Origin: Mycolicibacterium sarraceniae
GTDB lineage: Bacteria > Actinomycetota > Actinomycetes > Mycobacteriales > Mycobacteriaceae
Assembly: GCF_010731875.1 (NCBI RefSeq)
Contig: NZ_AP022595.1
Coordinates: forward strand, 434,001 to 498,000
DNA length: 64,000 nt
Direction of reading: 5' to 3'
Every line of letters starts with the position of its first letter. The stretch's first letter is position 1. Positions 47,409-57,138 of the stretch are shown here, piece after piece. The notes below the pieces were generated by a model. That model made no database searches and was not told the origin of the DNA. It saw nothing but the letters and a program-made list of their open reading frames with translations. A program made the position numbers and the translations under genes.

Positions 47409-48830
47409 TTAGGGGACTGGGGAGTAGGGCAGGCTGCTGCTGGTCTGCGGGTCGACGTGGACCGCTCGTCCTACATAGGGGAATGCCCGTTGTGGGCAGG
47501 CGGGCCGGTCGCAGATCCGGCAGCCCGCGCCGATCGGTACCGCGGCTTGATGTGCGTTGAGATCGACGCCTACTGAGTAGACCAGCTTGCTGGCGTGGCT
47601 TAGTTCGCACCCTAGTCCGATGGCGAAGCTTTTCGGGGTGCCCAGATAGCTGCTCGGCGTCGACACCGACGTTCTGGCGAGCCAGAAGTAGCGGCGCCCG
47701 TCGGGCATCTCGGCGACCTGAGTGAGAAACTCCCCCGGTCTGGAAAAGGCATGGTGCACAACCCATAACGGGCAGTTTCCGCCGATACGCGAGAAGTGAA
47801 ATGCCGTCGCGGACTGGCGTTTCGAGATGTTTCCGGCGCTGTCGGTCCGCACGAAGATGAACGGCACCCCGCGGGCCTCGGGCCGTTGCAGGTTCGACAG
47901 CCGGTGGCAGATCGTCTCGAAGCCGACCTCGAACCGGCGGGATAGTTGATCGATGTCGTACTGCAATTGCTCAGCGGAGTCGAGGAACTCGCGATACGGC
48001 AGCAGCAGCGCACCGGCGAAATAGTTGGCCAGACCGATCCGCGCCACTTCGCGCGCTTCCGCGCTGAGCTGGTCGTCTGCGGCCAGGATTGCGTCGATCA
48101 GTTCGGAGTGCAGCATCAGCGCCAGTTGTGTCGCGAGCTGGAACGCCCGCTGACCGGGCAGTAGCCACCGGGCCAGGAAGAGCACATTATCGTGGGGTTG
48201 AAAGCGGCGCTTCACGTTGTGTCCCAGTACATCACCATCATCAACCACCACGGCGATCCCGAGCTGTTCGGCCAGGAGTGCCGCAAGTTGTCCGTCTAGG
48301 CCGCCGACCCGCAATTCCCGGGTGCGGAAAAGCTCCTCGGCGGCTCGATCGAGTGAGTCGATGTAGTTACGCCGGTCGTAGAAGAAGTCGCGGACCTCTT
48401 CGAACGGCATTGGCTGCTGGGTACCGGGCTGGGCGTCCTGATTGGCTCGGCCGTGGACCGTCTCGAGTTCTGCGCTGGCGTCGTGCAACCTGCGATGCAG
48501 ATTCACGATGGTCTGCCCGACCTCGGGCATGCGGGTCACCAATTCCTCAATCTGGGCGGTGGTTGCCGGCCCCTCGGTGAAAATCTCACGAAGGTCAGCC
48601 ACCAGCCGCGCATCGGAATCGGTGGCGAAAAAGTGGGCGGGCAGGTTGAACCGTTCGGCCAACGTGAGCAACACCGGGACTGTGATGGGCCGCTGGTCAT
48701 TCTCCAGCTGGTTGACGTAGCTCGTCGACAGATTCAGCGCACGGGCCAACGCCACCTGCGTGAGGCCGTGTTCTTCCCGCAGACGGCGCAACCGCGCCCC
48801 CGCGAACGTCTTACCCGGCGCTCCGGCCAC
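47409..48830 (-). CDS. prpR: PrpR/RamB-type regulator of propionate catabolism
   Basis: A 473-residue transcription factor. An XRE-type HTH at ~8-62 ([20 protein letters not shown]) is followed by a linker, an IrrE/M78-like domain (~195-320) and a C-terminal short-chain acyl-CoA regulator domain with Cys408, Cys437, Cys440 and Cys445 (CRICDRPAC), matching the iron-sulfur cluster cysteines reported for mycobacterial PrpR. It activates methylcitrate-cycle genes, possibly sensing acyl-CoA. GTG at 48830 gives the family N terminus. It is divergent from prpD, with candidate operators between. Confidence 0.93.
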   Translation of the reverse strand: MAGAPGKTFAGARLRRLREEHGLTQVALARALNLSTSYVNQLENDQRPITVPVLLTLAERFNLPAHFFATDSDARLVADLREIFTEGPATTAQIEELVTRMPEVGQTIVNLHRRLHDASAELETVHGRANQDAQPGTQQPMPFEEVRDFFYDRRNYIDSLDRAAEELFRTRELRVGGLDGQLAALLAEQLGIAVVVDDGDVLGHNVKRRFQPHDNVLFLARWLLPGQRAFQLATQLALMLHSELIDAILAADDQLSAEAREVARIGLANYFAGALLLPYREFLDSAEQLQYDIDQLSRRFEVGFETICHRLSNLQRPEARGVPFIFVRTDSAGNISKRQSATAFHFSRIGGNCPLWVVHHAFSRPGEFLTQVAEMPDGRRYFWLARTSVSTPSSYLGTPKSFAIGLGCELSHASKLVYSVGVDLNAHQAAVPIGAGCRICDRPACPQRAFPYVGRAVHVDPQTSSSLPYSPVP

Positions 48831-48849
48831 GCCACGAGCGTACCCGGCA

Positions 48850-48910
48850 TCACTTTCGCAATATTTGCAAAATCGCCCGACAAAGGACGCAAAAATACAC
48901 ATTTGCAGTG
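48850..48910. promoter_or_regulatory. PrpR/RamB-type operator cluster in prpR-prpD intergenic region
   Basis: Several TTTGCAAA-like elements: TTTCGCA (48854-48860), TTTGCAAA (48864-48871) ten bases later, and the inverted repeat GCAAAAATACACATTTGC (48889-48906). TTTGCAAA-type sites are the known binding pattern of RamB/PrpR regulators. Their location between the divergent genes supports control of prpDBC and autoregulation. Confidence 0.7.
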
Positions 48911-48948
48911 GATTTCCAGCAGTTCTCGGGGTGCGTAGCGTGCGAATC

Positions 48949-50466
48949 ATGTCGAGCTTGCAGATCCATGAGGTCCGGACCCGCCGCAGCGCCGAGGAGT
49001 TCCCGCGCTCTGAACATCTCGCGTGGAAGATCGCCGAGTTGGCTGCCGACCCGGTCGCCGTGCCGGCGGAGACCGAGGCGATGGTCATCAACCGCATCAT
49101 CGACAACGCGGCTGTCTCGGCGGCGTCGGTCATCAGGCGACCAGTCACCGTGGCGCGTGCCCAGGCGCTGGCGCACCGTACGGCCCATCGCGGTGCGAAG
49201 GTGTTCGGTGTCCCCGGCAGCGTCTCACCGGAGTGGGCAGCGTGGGCCAACGGCGTCGCCGTGCGCGAACTGGACTTTCACGACACCTTCCTGGCCGCCG
49301 AATACTCGCACCCCGGCGACAACATCCCGGCCCTGGTTGCCGTTGCCCAGCACCTAGACATCCGTGGTGCCGACCTCATTCGCGGCATCGCCACCGCCTA
49401 TGAAGTCCAGATCGACCTGGTCAAGGGAATCTGCCTGCACGAGCACAAGATCGACCACGTCGCACATCTCGGGCCCGCCGTCGCGGCCGGCCTGGGCACC
49501 ATGCTGCGGCTGGATCCCGAGACCATCTACAACGCGATCGGACAGGCACTGCATCTCACGACAGCGACCCGGCAGTCCCGAAAGGGTTTGATCTCCAGCT
49601 GGAAGGCCTATGCGCCCGCACTGGCCGGCAAGGTCGCCATCGAAGCGGTCGACCGCGCCATGCGCGGTGAGGGCTCACCCGCCCCGATCTGGGAGGGTGA
49701 GGATGGCGTCATCGCCTGGCTGCTCTCGGGGCCTGAGCACACCTACCAGGTGCCGCTGCCCAAGCCAGGAGAACCCAAGCGGGCCATCCTGGACAGCTAC
49801 ACCAAGGAACACTCCGCCGAATACCAAAGCCAGGCTCCGATCGACCTGGCCCGCCGGCTGCGCGACCGCATCGGTGATCTCGATCAGATCGCGACAATCG
49901 TCCTGCACACCAGTCACCACACCCACTTCGTGATCGGCACTGGCTCAGGTGATCCGCAGAAGTTCGACCCGGATGCCTCACGGGAGACCTTGGACCACTC
50001 GGTGATGTACATCTTCGCCGTCGCTTTGCAGGACGGCACCTGGCATCACGAACGGTCTTACGCGCCCGAGCGCGCGCACCGGCCCGACACGATCGAGCTG
50101 TGGCGCAAGATCTCCACCGTCGAAGACCCGGAGTGGACCCGTCGCTATCACTCCACCGATCCCGCCGAGAAGGCGTTCGGCGCCAAGGCCGTCGTCACCC
50201 TCAAGAACGGTGACGTCATCACCGACGAGCTCGCGGTCGCCGACGCGCATCCGCTGGGCGCGCGGCCCTTCGAGCGCGAGCAGTACGTCGCCAAATTCGC
50301 CGAGCTCGCCGAGGGGGTCGTGGAGGAGGCCGAACAGGAGCGCTTCCTGGTGACCGCCGCAGAGTTGGCCAGCCTCCAACCTGGCGAGGTGGATCGACTC
50401 AACGTCCTGGTCGACCCGCGGGTGCTGGACAAGGCGCCGACGATCCCGTCCGGGATCTTCTCGTGA
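48949..50466 (+). CDS. prpD: 2-methylcitrate dehydratase
   Basis: A 505-residue MmgE/PrpD-family enzyme that dehydrates 2-methylcitrate in the methylcitrate cycle. Recognisable segments are [20 protein letters not shown] (active-site Asp/His region), [35 protein letters not shown] and [14 protein letters not shown]. It starts at ATG 48949 after the PrpR operator region; a GTG six codons upstream is possible. It overlaps prpB by four bases and heads prpDBC, which detoxifies propionyl-CoA from odd-chain lipids and cholesterol. Confidence 0.95.
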   Translation: MSSLQIHEVRTRRSAEEFPRSEHLAWKIAELAADPVAVPAETEAMVINRIIDNAAVSAASVIRRPVTVARAQALAHRTAHRGAKVFGVPGSVSPEWAAWANGVAVRELDFHDTFLAAEYSHPGDNIPALVAVAQHLDIRGADLIRGIATAYEVQIDLVKGICLHEHKIDHVAHLGPAVAAGLGTMLRLDPETIYNAIGQALHLTTATRQSRKGLISSWKAYAPALAGKVAIEAVDRAMRGEGSPAPIWEGEDGVIAWLLSGPEHTYQVPLPKPGEPKRAILDSYTKEHSAEYQSQAPIDLARRLRDRIGDLDQIATIVLHTSHHTHFVIGTGSGDPQKFDPDASRETLDHSVMYIFAVALQDGTWHHERSYAPERAHRPDTIELWRKISTVEDPEWTRRYHSTDPAEKAFGAKAVVTLKNGDVITDELAVADAHPLGARPFEREQYVAKFAELAEGVVEEAEQERFLVTAAELASLQPGEVDRLNVLVDPRVLDKAPTIPSGIFS

Positions 50467-51383
50467 GCGCCGGCCTGATCGGCGCGGTGGCTTCACCGGC
50501 CGACAAGCGCGCACGGTTCCGCAGAGGGCTGGATTCTGGTCGGCTGCTGCGCTTTCCGGGAGCGTTCTCACCGCTGGTCGCCAAGCTGATCGGCGAGATC
50601 GGCTTTGACGGGGTGTATGTGTCCGGTGCGGTGCTCTCGGCGGACCTCGGGTTGCCCGACATCGGCCTGACCACCCTGACCGAAGTCACCTCCCGCGGTG
50701 GCCAGATCGCCGGCGTGACCGACCTGCCGACATTCATCGATGCCGACACCGGATTCGGTGAGCCGATGAGCGCAGCGCGCACCGTGACCGTTCTCGAAGA
50801 CGCCGGCCTGGCTGGTTGCCACCTGGAAGACCAGGTGAACCCGAAGCGCTGTGGCCACCTCGACGGCAAGGCCGTGGTGCCGACCGCAGAGATGGTCAAG
50901 CGGATCCGGGCGGCCGTCGCGGCCCGCCGCCACCCGAACTTCATCATCTGCGCCAGGACCGACGCCGCCGGAATCGAAGGCGTGCCGGCGGCTATCGACC
51001 GCGCGAAGGCCTATGCCGACGCCGGCGCCGATCTGATCTTCACCGAGGCCCTGCACACACCTGTGGACTTCGAACAATTCCGGGCTGCCGTCGACACACC
51101 GTTGCTGGCGAACATGACCGAATTCGGTAAATCAGAGCTTCTGAGCGCCGCCCAGCTGTCCGATATCGGCTACAACGTCGTCATCTACCCGGTGACCACA
51201 TTGCGGTTGGCGATGCACGCCGTCGAAGTCGGCTTGCGTGAGATCCATTCCACTGGAACCCAATCCGGACTGCTCGACCAGATGCAGCATCGCAGCCGGC
51301 TCTATGAACTGCTGCGCTACGCCGACTACAACCAGTTCGACTCCGATATCTACAACTTCGCACTGCAAGGAGTGACCCGATGA
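50463..51383 (+). CDS. prpB: 2-methylisocitrate lyase
   Basis: A 306-residue isocitrate-lyase superfamily TIM-barrel enzyme that splits 2-methylisocitrate into pyruvate and succinate. The signature KRCGHLDGK (catalytic Cys), DADTGFGEP (metal site) and CARTDA are present. Both ends overlap neighbours by four bases (prpD, prpC). Having a dedicated PrpB matters because M. tuberculosis lacks one and uses isocitrate lyase instead. Confidence 0.95.
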   Translation: MSAGLIGAVASPADKRARFRRGLDSGRLLRFPGAFSPLVAKLIGEIGFDGVYVSGAVLSADLGLPDIGLTTLTEVTSRGGQIAGVTDLPTFIDADTGFGEPMSAARTVTVLEDAGLAGCHLEDQVNPKRCGHLDGKAVVPTAEMVKRIRAAVAARRHPNFIICARTDAAGIEGVPAAIDRAKAYADAGADLIFTEALHTPVDFEQFRAAVDTPLLANMTEFGKSELLSAAQLSDIGYNVVIYPVTTLRLAMHAVEVGLREIHSTGTQSGLLDQMQHRSRLYELLRYADYNQFDSDIYNFALQGVTR

Positions 51384-52492
51384 GCGCTCCCACGATCCAC
51401 AAGGGGCTGGCCGGTGTCGTCGTGGATACGACCGCGATCTCCAAGGTGGTCCCCGAGACCAACTCCCTGACCTACCGCGGCTACCCCGTGCAGGACCTGG
51501 CCGAGCAGTGCAGCTTCGAGCAGGTCGCCTATCTGTTATGGCACGGGGAGTTGCCGACCGATCAGCAACTGGCCTTGTTCACCCAGCGGGAACGGGCATC
51601 GCGACGGATCGACCGGTCGATGCTCTCGCTGCTGGCCAACCTTCCCGACAACTGCCATCCCATGGATGTGGTGCGGACCGCGATCAGCTATCTCGGCGCC
51701 GAGGATCCCGACGAGGATGACAGCAGCCAGGCCGCCAACTACGCCAAGTCGCTGCGTATGTTCGCGGTGCTCCCGACGATCGTCGCCGCCGATATCCGCC
51801 GTCGTCATGGGCTGGAACCCATTGCCCCGCACAGTCATCTGAGCTACGCCGAGAACTTCTTGAAGATGAGCCTGGGTGAGGTCCCCGAACCCGTCATCGT
51901 CACAGCCTTCGAGCAGTCGATGATCCTGTATGCCGAGCACAGCTTCAATGCCTCGACGTTCGCCGCCCGCGTGGTCACCTCGACTCAGTCCGATATCTAC
52001 AGCGCGGTCACCGCGGCGATCGGTGCGTTGAAAGGGTCGCTGCATGGTGGTGCCAACGAGGCCGTGATGCACGACATGATCGAGATCGGTTCAGCCGATC
52101 GTGCCCCGGAGTGGTTGCACGGCAAGTTGTCCCGTAAAGAGAAGGTGATGGGGTTCGGCCACCGGGTGTACAAGAACGGGGATTCCCGGGTGCCGACGAT
52201 GAAGGCCGCCTTGACGCGGGTGGTCGAGGCACGTAACGGGCAGCGCTGGATGGACATTTACAACGTTCTGGAGAGTTCGATGTATGCCGCCACCAGGATC
52301 AAGCCGAACCTGGACTTCCCGACCGGCCCCGCCTACTACCTGATGGGGTTCGATATCCCCAGCTTCACGCCGCTGTTCGTGATGAGTCGGATCACCGGGT
52401 GGACCGCGCACATCATGGAGCAGGCGGGGGCGAACGCGTTGATCCGCCCGCTCAGTGAGTATTCGGGCCAGCCGCAGCGCGCGCTCGCCTAG
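51380..52492 (+). CDS. prpC: 2-methylcitrate synthase/citrate synthase
   Basis: 370 residues, condensing propionyl-CoA with oxaloacetate. It shows the citrate synthase landmarks LKGSLHGGANEAVM (His), KVMGFGHRVYKNGD (His) and the C-terminal RPLSEYSG region. It ends the prpDBC operon; pyc starts 21 bases later on the same strand, so pyruvate from the cycle may be routed to oxaloacetate to recharge PrpC. Confidence 0.95.
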   Translation: MSAPTIHKGLAGVVVDTTAISKVVPETNSLTYRGYPVQDLAEQCSFEQVAYLLWHGELPTDQQLALFTQRERASRRIDRSMLSLLANLPDNCHPMDVVRTAISYLGAEDPDEDDSSQAANYAKSLRMFAVLPTIVAADIRRRHGLEPIAPHSHLSYAENFLKMSLGEVPEPVIVTAFEQSMILYAEHSFNASTFAARVVTSTQSDIYSAVTAAIGALKGSLHGGANEAVMHDMIEIGSADRAPEWLHGKLSRKEKVMGFGHRVYKNGDSRVPTMKAALTRVVEARNGQRWMDIYNVLESSMYAATRIKPNLDFPTGPAYYLMGFDIPSFTPLFVMSRITGWTAHIMEQAGANALIRPLSEYSGQPQRALA

Positions 52493-52512
52493 TTCCAGTT
52501 CGAAAGGGAAGT

Positions 52513-55500
52513 GTGTTCGCCAAGGTTCTAGTCGCCAATCGCGGGGAGATCGCGATCCGTGCGTTCCGCGCCGCCTTCGAGTTGGGTGCGGCCACCGTCG
52601 CGATCTACCCCTACGAGGACCGCAATTCGCTGCACCGCTCGAAGGCCGATGAGTCCTACCAGATCGGCGAGCCCGGGCATCCGGTACGGGCTTACCTCAG
52701 CGTAGAGGAGATCGTCTCGACCGCACAGGCGTGTGGAGCTGACGCGATCTACCCCGGTTATGGGTTCCTCTCGGAGAACCCCGAATTGGCCGCGGCGTGC
52801 ACGGCAGCGGGTATCACGTTTGTGGGTCCGTCGTCGGAGGTGCTGGAGCTCACGGGGAACAAGGCACGGGCGATCGCGGCGGCACGCGCGGCGGGACTGC
52901 CGGTGCTGGCGTCGTCGGACCCGTCGGCCGACGTTGACGAGTTGATGGCGGCTGCGGCCGGCATGACCTTCCCGCTGTTCGTGAAGGCGGTGGCCGGTGG
53001 TGGTGGCCGCGGCATGCGCCGGGTCACCGAAGCCGGCGAGTTGCGGGAAGCCATCGAGGCGGCCTCCCGGGAGGCGGAATCGGCCTTTGGCGATCCGACG
53101 GTGTTCCTCGAACAGGCGGTGCTCAATCCCCGTCACATCGAGGTGCAGATCTTGGCCGATCACACCGGGGAGGTCATTCACCTCTTCGAGCGGGACTGTA
53201 GCGTGCAGCGACGCCACCAGAAGGTGATCGAGCTGGCACCAGCGCCGAATCTCGATCCCGAACTGCGACAGCGTATCTGCGCCGATGCGGTGGCGTTCGC
53301 CCGGGAGATCGGCTATTCGTGTGCAGGCACGGTGGAGTTCTTGCTCGACGAACGCGGCCAGCATGTCTTCATCGAGATGAACCCGCGAATCCAGGTCGAG
53401 CACACGGTGACCGAGGAGATCACCGACGTGGATCTGGTGTCCGCGCAGCTGCAGCTCGCGGCCGGGGCGACGTTGGCCGATCTCGGTTTGTCCCAAGAGA
53501 CTCTGGTCATGCGGGGAGCGGCGATCCAATGCCGGATCACCACCGAGGACCCGGCGAATGGTTTTCGGCCCGATACCGGCCGGATCACCGGGTACAGGTC
53601 ACCGGGGGGTGCGGGAGTCCGGCTCGACGGAGGCACGAACATCGGCGCCGAAGTCACGGCCCATTTCGACTCGATGCTGGTCAAGCTCACCTGTCGTGGC
53701 CACGATTTCCCCGCGGCGGTGCGCCGCGCCCGCCGTGCGGTGGCTGAGTTCCGCATCCGCGGTGTCTCCACCAATATCCCGTTCCTGCAGGCTGTTCTGG
53801 ATGACCCGGACTTCCAGGCCGGCCGGGTGACTACTTCGTTCATTGAAGAACGCCCGCAGCTGCTGACTGCGCATGCCAGCGCCGACCGGGGTACCAAGAT
53901 CCTCAACTACCTGGCCGATGTCACAGTCAATCAGCCGCACGGCCCGCGGCCGTCCGCGGTGTACCCGCGCGACAAGCTGCCCGACGTCGACCTGCGCACG
54001 CCCCCGCCGCCAGGCTCCAAACAGCGGCTCACCGAACTCGGCCCGGACGGTTTCGCGCGCTGGTTGCGGGATTCCCCGGCCGTGGCCGTCACCGACACCA
54101 CGTTCCGCGATGCGCACCAGTCGCTACTGGCCACCCGGGTGCGCACCAGCGGACTGATCCGCGTGGCACCGTATATCGCTCGCATGACGCCGCAACTGCT
54201 CTCCGTCGAATGCTGGGGTGGCGCGACCTACGACGTCGCGCTGCGCTTCCTTAAACAGGATCCCTGGGAGCGCCTGGCCGCGCTGAGGGAGGCCCTACCC
54301 AACATCTGTCTGCAAATGCTGCTCCGCGGCCGCAACACCGTTGGCTATACGCCGTATCCGCTCAAGGTCACGCAGGCCTTTGTCGATGAAGCCGCGCAAA
54401 CCGGCGTCGACATCTTCCGGATCTTCGACTCGCTGAACAACATTGACGCGATGAGACCTGCGATTGACGCGGTCCGGGGCACCAGGACGACCATTGCCGA
54501 AGTGGCGATGTCCTACACCGCAGATCTGTCCGATCCGGCCGAGACCTTGTACACGCTTGACTATTACCTGCGGTTGGCCGAGTCGATCGTGGAGGCCGGC
54601 GCGCATGTGCTGGCGATCAAGGACATGGCCGGGCTGTTGCGCCCGCCGGCGGCGGCGACCCTGGTGAGGGCGCTGAAGTCACGCTTCGACCTGCCGGTTC
54701 ACGTCCACACCCATGACACCCCTGGTGGCCAGCTGGCCACCTACGTTGCGGCGTGGACCGCGGGTGCCGATGCGGTCGACGGGGCGGCGGCACCGCTGGC
54801 CGGAACCACCAGTCAGCCGGCGCTGTCGTCGATCGTGGCCGCGGCCGCCCACACCGAGTTCGACACCGGGTTGGACTTATCTGCGGTCTGCGGCCTGGAA
54901 CCGTACTGGGAGGCCTTGCGAAAGGTCTACGCGCCATTCGATGTTGCGGCGGCCGGTCCGACATTTCCCACCGGGCGGGTGTACACCCACGAGATTCCGG
55001 GTGGGCAGCTGTCCAACTTGCGGCAGCAGGCGATCGCCCTGGGGCTGGGTGGCCGGTTCGAGGATATCGAGAATGCCTACGCTGGCGCCGACCGGATCTT
55101 GGGTCGTCTGGTGAAAGTCACCCCGTCGAGCAAGGCGGTGGGTGATCTGGCGCTGTCGCTGGTGGGTGCCGACGCCACCGCGGAAGAGTTTGCCGCGGAC
55201 CCGGGGCGCTACGACATTCCCGATAGTGTCATCGGGTTCCTGTGCGGCGAGCTGGGCGATCCGGCTGGCGGGTGGCCGGAACCGTTGCGGTCTAAAGCTC
55301 TTGACGGTAGGGAACCTGCCAAACCTGAGCGCGAGCTGACGGCCGAGGACGAGTCGGTGCTGGCCTGCGCAGGCCCCACGCGGCAGGCCACGCTGAATCG
55401 TCTGCTGTTCCCTGGCCCGACGGCTGAGTTCGAGGCTCATCGGGACGAGTTCGGTGACACTAGCCGGCTGTCGGCGAACCAGTTCTTCTACGGGCTGCGT

Positions 55501-55905
55501 CACGGTGAAGAGCATTCGGTGAAACTCGAGCAGGGTGTCGAGCTCCTGATCGGATTGGAAGCAATCAGCGACCCCGACGAACGCGGGATGCGCACGGTGA
55601 TGTGCATCATCAACGGTCAGTTGCGCCCAGTGCGGGTGCGAGACCGTTCAATCGCCTCCGACATTCCGGTGTCGGAGAAGGCCGATAAAACCAATTCCGA
55701 TCATGTCGCAGCACCATTCGCGGGTGTGGTCACCCTGGCTGTAGCCGAGGGCGACGCCGTTTCGGTGGGGCAGACGGTGGCGACGATCGAGGCGATGAAA
55801 ATGGAAGCGGCGATCACCGCGACGAAGGCCGGCGTGGTCGGCAGGGTCGCGGTCGCCCGCACCGCCCAGGTCGAAGGTGGTGACCTGCTGGTGGTCCTGC
55901 GCTGA
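52513..55905 (+). CDS. pyc: Pyruvate carboxylase
   Basis: The 1130-residue biotin enzyme makes oxaloacetate from pyruvate. Domains in order: biotin carboxylase (~1-450; KVLVANRGEIAIRA start, ATP-grasp GGGGRGMRRV, EMNPRIQVEHTVTEE), carboxyltransferase (~530-800; VTDTTFRDAHQSLLATRVRT, DIFRIFDSLNN, HVHTHDTPGG) and biotin carrier (~1050-1130; EAMKME with biotinyl Lys1096). The GTG start follows GAAAGGGAAG. Its placement directly after prpDBC links propionate use to anaplerosis. Confidence 0.96.
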   Translation: MFAKVLVANRGEIAIRAFRAAFELGAATVAIYPYEDRNSLHRSKADESYQIGEPGHPVRAYLSVEEIVSTAQACGADAIYPGYGFLSENPELAAACTAAGITFVGPSSEVLELTGNKARAIAAARAAGLPVLASSDPSADVDELMAAAAGMTFPLFVKAVAGGGGRGMRRVTEAGELREAIEAASREAESAFGDPTVFLEQAVLNPRHIEVQILADHTGEVIHLFERDCSVQRRHQKVIELAPAPNLDPELRQRICADAVAFAREIGYSCAGTVEFLLDERGQHVFIEMNPRIQVEHTVTEEITDVDLVSAQLQLAAGATLADLGLSQETLVMRGAAIQCRITTEDPANGFRPDTGRITGYRSPGGAGVRLDGGTNIGAEVTAHFDSMLVKLTCRGHDFPAAVRRARRAVAEFRIRGVSTNIPFLQAVLDDPDFQAGRVTTSFIEERPQLLTAHASADRGTKILNYLADVTVNQPHGPRPSAVYPRDKLPDVDLRTPPPPGSKQRLTELGPDGFARWLRDSPAVAVTDTTFRDAHQSLLATRVRTSGLIRVAPYIARMTPQLLSVECWGGATYDVALRFLKQDPWERLAALREALPNICLQMLLRGRNTVGYTPYPLKVTQAFVDEAAQTGVDIFRIFDSLNNIDAMRPAIDAVRGTRTTIAEVAMSYTADLSDPAETLYTLDYYLRLAESIVEAGAHVLAIKDMAGLLRPPAAATLVRALKSRFDLPVHVHTHDTPGGQLATYVAAWTAGADAVDGAAAPLAGTTSQPALSSIVAAAAHTEFDTGLDLSAVCGLEPYWEALRKVYAPFDVAAAGPTFPTGRVYTHEIPGGQLSNLRQQAIALGLGGRFEDIENAYAGADRILGRLVKVTPSSKAVGDLALSLVGADATAEEFAADPGRYDIPDSVIGFLCGELGDPAGGWPEPLRSKALDGREPAKPERELTAEDESVLACAGPTRQATLNRLLFPGPTAEFEAHRDEFGDTSRLSANQFFYGLRHGEEHSVKLEQGVELLIGLEAISDPDERGMRTVMCIINGQLRPVRVRDRSIASDIPVSEKADKTNSDHVAAPFAGVVTLAVAEGDAVSVGQTVATIEAMKMEAAITATKAGVVGRVAVARTAQVEGGDLLVVLR

Positions 55906-55937
55906 AGCGGCCGCGAATGTCTCCGCGGAACGAACGG

Positions 55938-56303
55938 TCACGTGTGTTTTCGTGGTCGCTTGAAGCGGTATCTCCTAAGTTCGCGAGGGAATTCGGCCAC
56001 TCCGGGCCCGCCGTCGCGCAGCCAGTCGGCGATGGCAGAGCCGGCCTCCTCGGTGAAGACGTAGCCGAGCCAGGTTGATCGCCCTCCATCTCGGTGTCCG
56101 TCCTGTGAGGGCGAGATCACCAGGACATTCGAGCGTTCGCACGGTCCGAGGCAGTCCGTGACTCGAAGATCGGCGACGCCCCGCATCAGCTCACGCAACA
56201 CGCTGAGCTGGGCCTCGTGGTCGGTGTCGGGGTGCTTCTTGGAGGTGCCGCAACAGCATCCCCGGCACACCGTCACGGTGGGGCGAGTCCGGTCCAGAAC
56301 CAT
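55938..56303 (-). CDS. Thioredoxin-like [2Fe-2S] ferredoxin protein
   Basis: A 121-residue protein with Cys13, Cys16-18 (CRGCCCGT) and Cys51, Cys55 (DCLGPCERSNV), the spacing of thioredoxin-fold [2Fe-2S] ferredoxins. GGAAGG ten bases before selects ATG 56303; an upstream ATG at 56330 is in frame. Proteins of this type are often encoded near cobalamin or metal genes in actinobacteria, fitting the B12-linked metE region, but a specific partner is unknown. It is convergent with pyc and 47 bases before the DHPS-like gene on the same strand. Confidence 0.8.
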   Translation of the reverse strand: MVLDRTRPTVTVCRGCCCGTSKKHPDTDHEAQLSVLRELMRGVADLRVTDCLGPCERSNVLVISPSQDGHRDGGRSTWLGYVFTEEAGSAIADWLRDGGPGVAEFPRELRRYRFKRPRKHT

Positions 56304-56349
56304 GGCGGTGATCCTTCCTGATGTGAGCATTCGTTGCGTCTGACCGATG

Positions 56350-57138
56350 TCAGCCCCAGATCGCGTTCAGCATCGCGATCGTGTCAAGGGTCTCTGGGAC
56401 GTCGTGGACCCGAATGATGTCCACTCCCGCTGACCACGCGGGGGCGATGACCGCCAGCGAGCCCGCCAGCCGGTCGCCGACACTGCGCCCAGTCACCGTG
56501 TGCAGGAACGATTTTCGGCTGACCCCCAGCAGAACCGGGAACGGTCCCTGGCACAACACGGGCAGATCCCGCAGGAGCCGCAGATTGTCGGCGGGCGACT
56601 TCCCGAAGCCGATGCCCGGATCGACCCACACTCGGGAGGCGCCGCACTCGATGGCCAAGTCGGCGGTGTCGGTCACCACCCTGGTGATGTCGGCGCTGAC
56701 ATCGCCGTAGCGCGGGTATACACCGGCGACGACGGGCACGGTGTGCGCGGGCATGCTGACGTATCCCACGCCGAGACGTCCGGCCACCTCGTAGAGCTTG
56801 CCTGACACGTCGTTGACGATGCGGGCACCCGCATCGACGGCCGCCTGCGCAACCTCGGCATGTCGGGTGTCCACCGCGACGACCCCGAATCGGGCCAGCT
56901 CGGCCACGACCGGAAGGATGCGGTCGAGCTCCTCGTCCACCGACACCGGTACTGCACCTGGGCGGGTCGACTCGCCGCCGATGTCGACGGCCCACGCACC
57001 GGCCTCGAACATCTGCTGTCCAGCGCGAACCGCCTGTTCGAGTGTCTCGAATCTGCTTTCGGCCCAGAAGGAATCAGGTGTGACATTGACGATTCCCATC
57101 ACCCTCAGAGGGGTGTGCCGGGTTCGGGTGGGGTTCAC
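56350..57138 (-). CDS. folP: Dihydropteroate synthase-like protein
   Basis: 262 residues of DHPS (FolP) type, which joins p-aminobenzoate to dihydropterin pyrophosphate. Motifs kept: MGIVNVTPDSF, DIGGESTRPGA, VAVDTRHAEVA, IVNDVSG, DPGIGFGKS, GVSRKSFL and IIRVHDV. Loop 1 is altered: after DSF the usual SDGG is WAESRF. The MHMRG-like strand reads YVSMPAHTVP. It may therefore be a paralogue with a changed substrate rather than the housekeeping FolP. GTG overlaps the stop of the MTHFR gene by four bases, so it is co-transcribed with metF and probably metE. Confidence 0.8.
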   Translation of the reverse strand: MNPTRTRHTPLRVMGIVNVTPDSFWAESRFETLEQAVRAGQQMFEAGAWAVDIGGESTRPGAVPVSVDEELDRILPVVAELARFGVVAVDTRHAEVAQAAVDAGARIVNDVSGKLYEVAGRLGVGYVSMPAHTVPVVAGVYPRYGDVSADITRVVTDTADLAIECGASRVWVDPGIGFGKSPADNLRLLRDLPVLCQGPFPVLLGVSRKSFLHTVTGRSVGDRLAGSLAVIAPAWSAGVDIIRVHDVPETLDTIAMLNAIWG

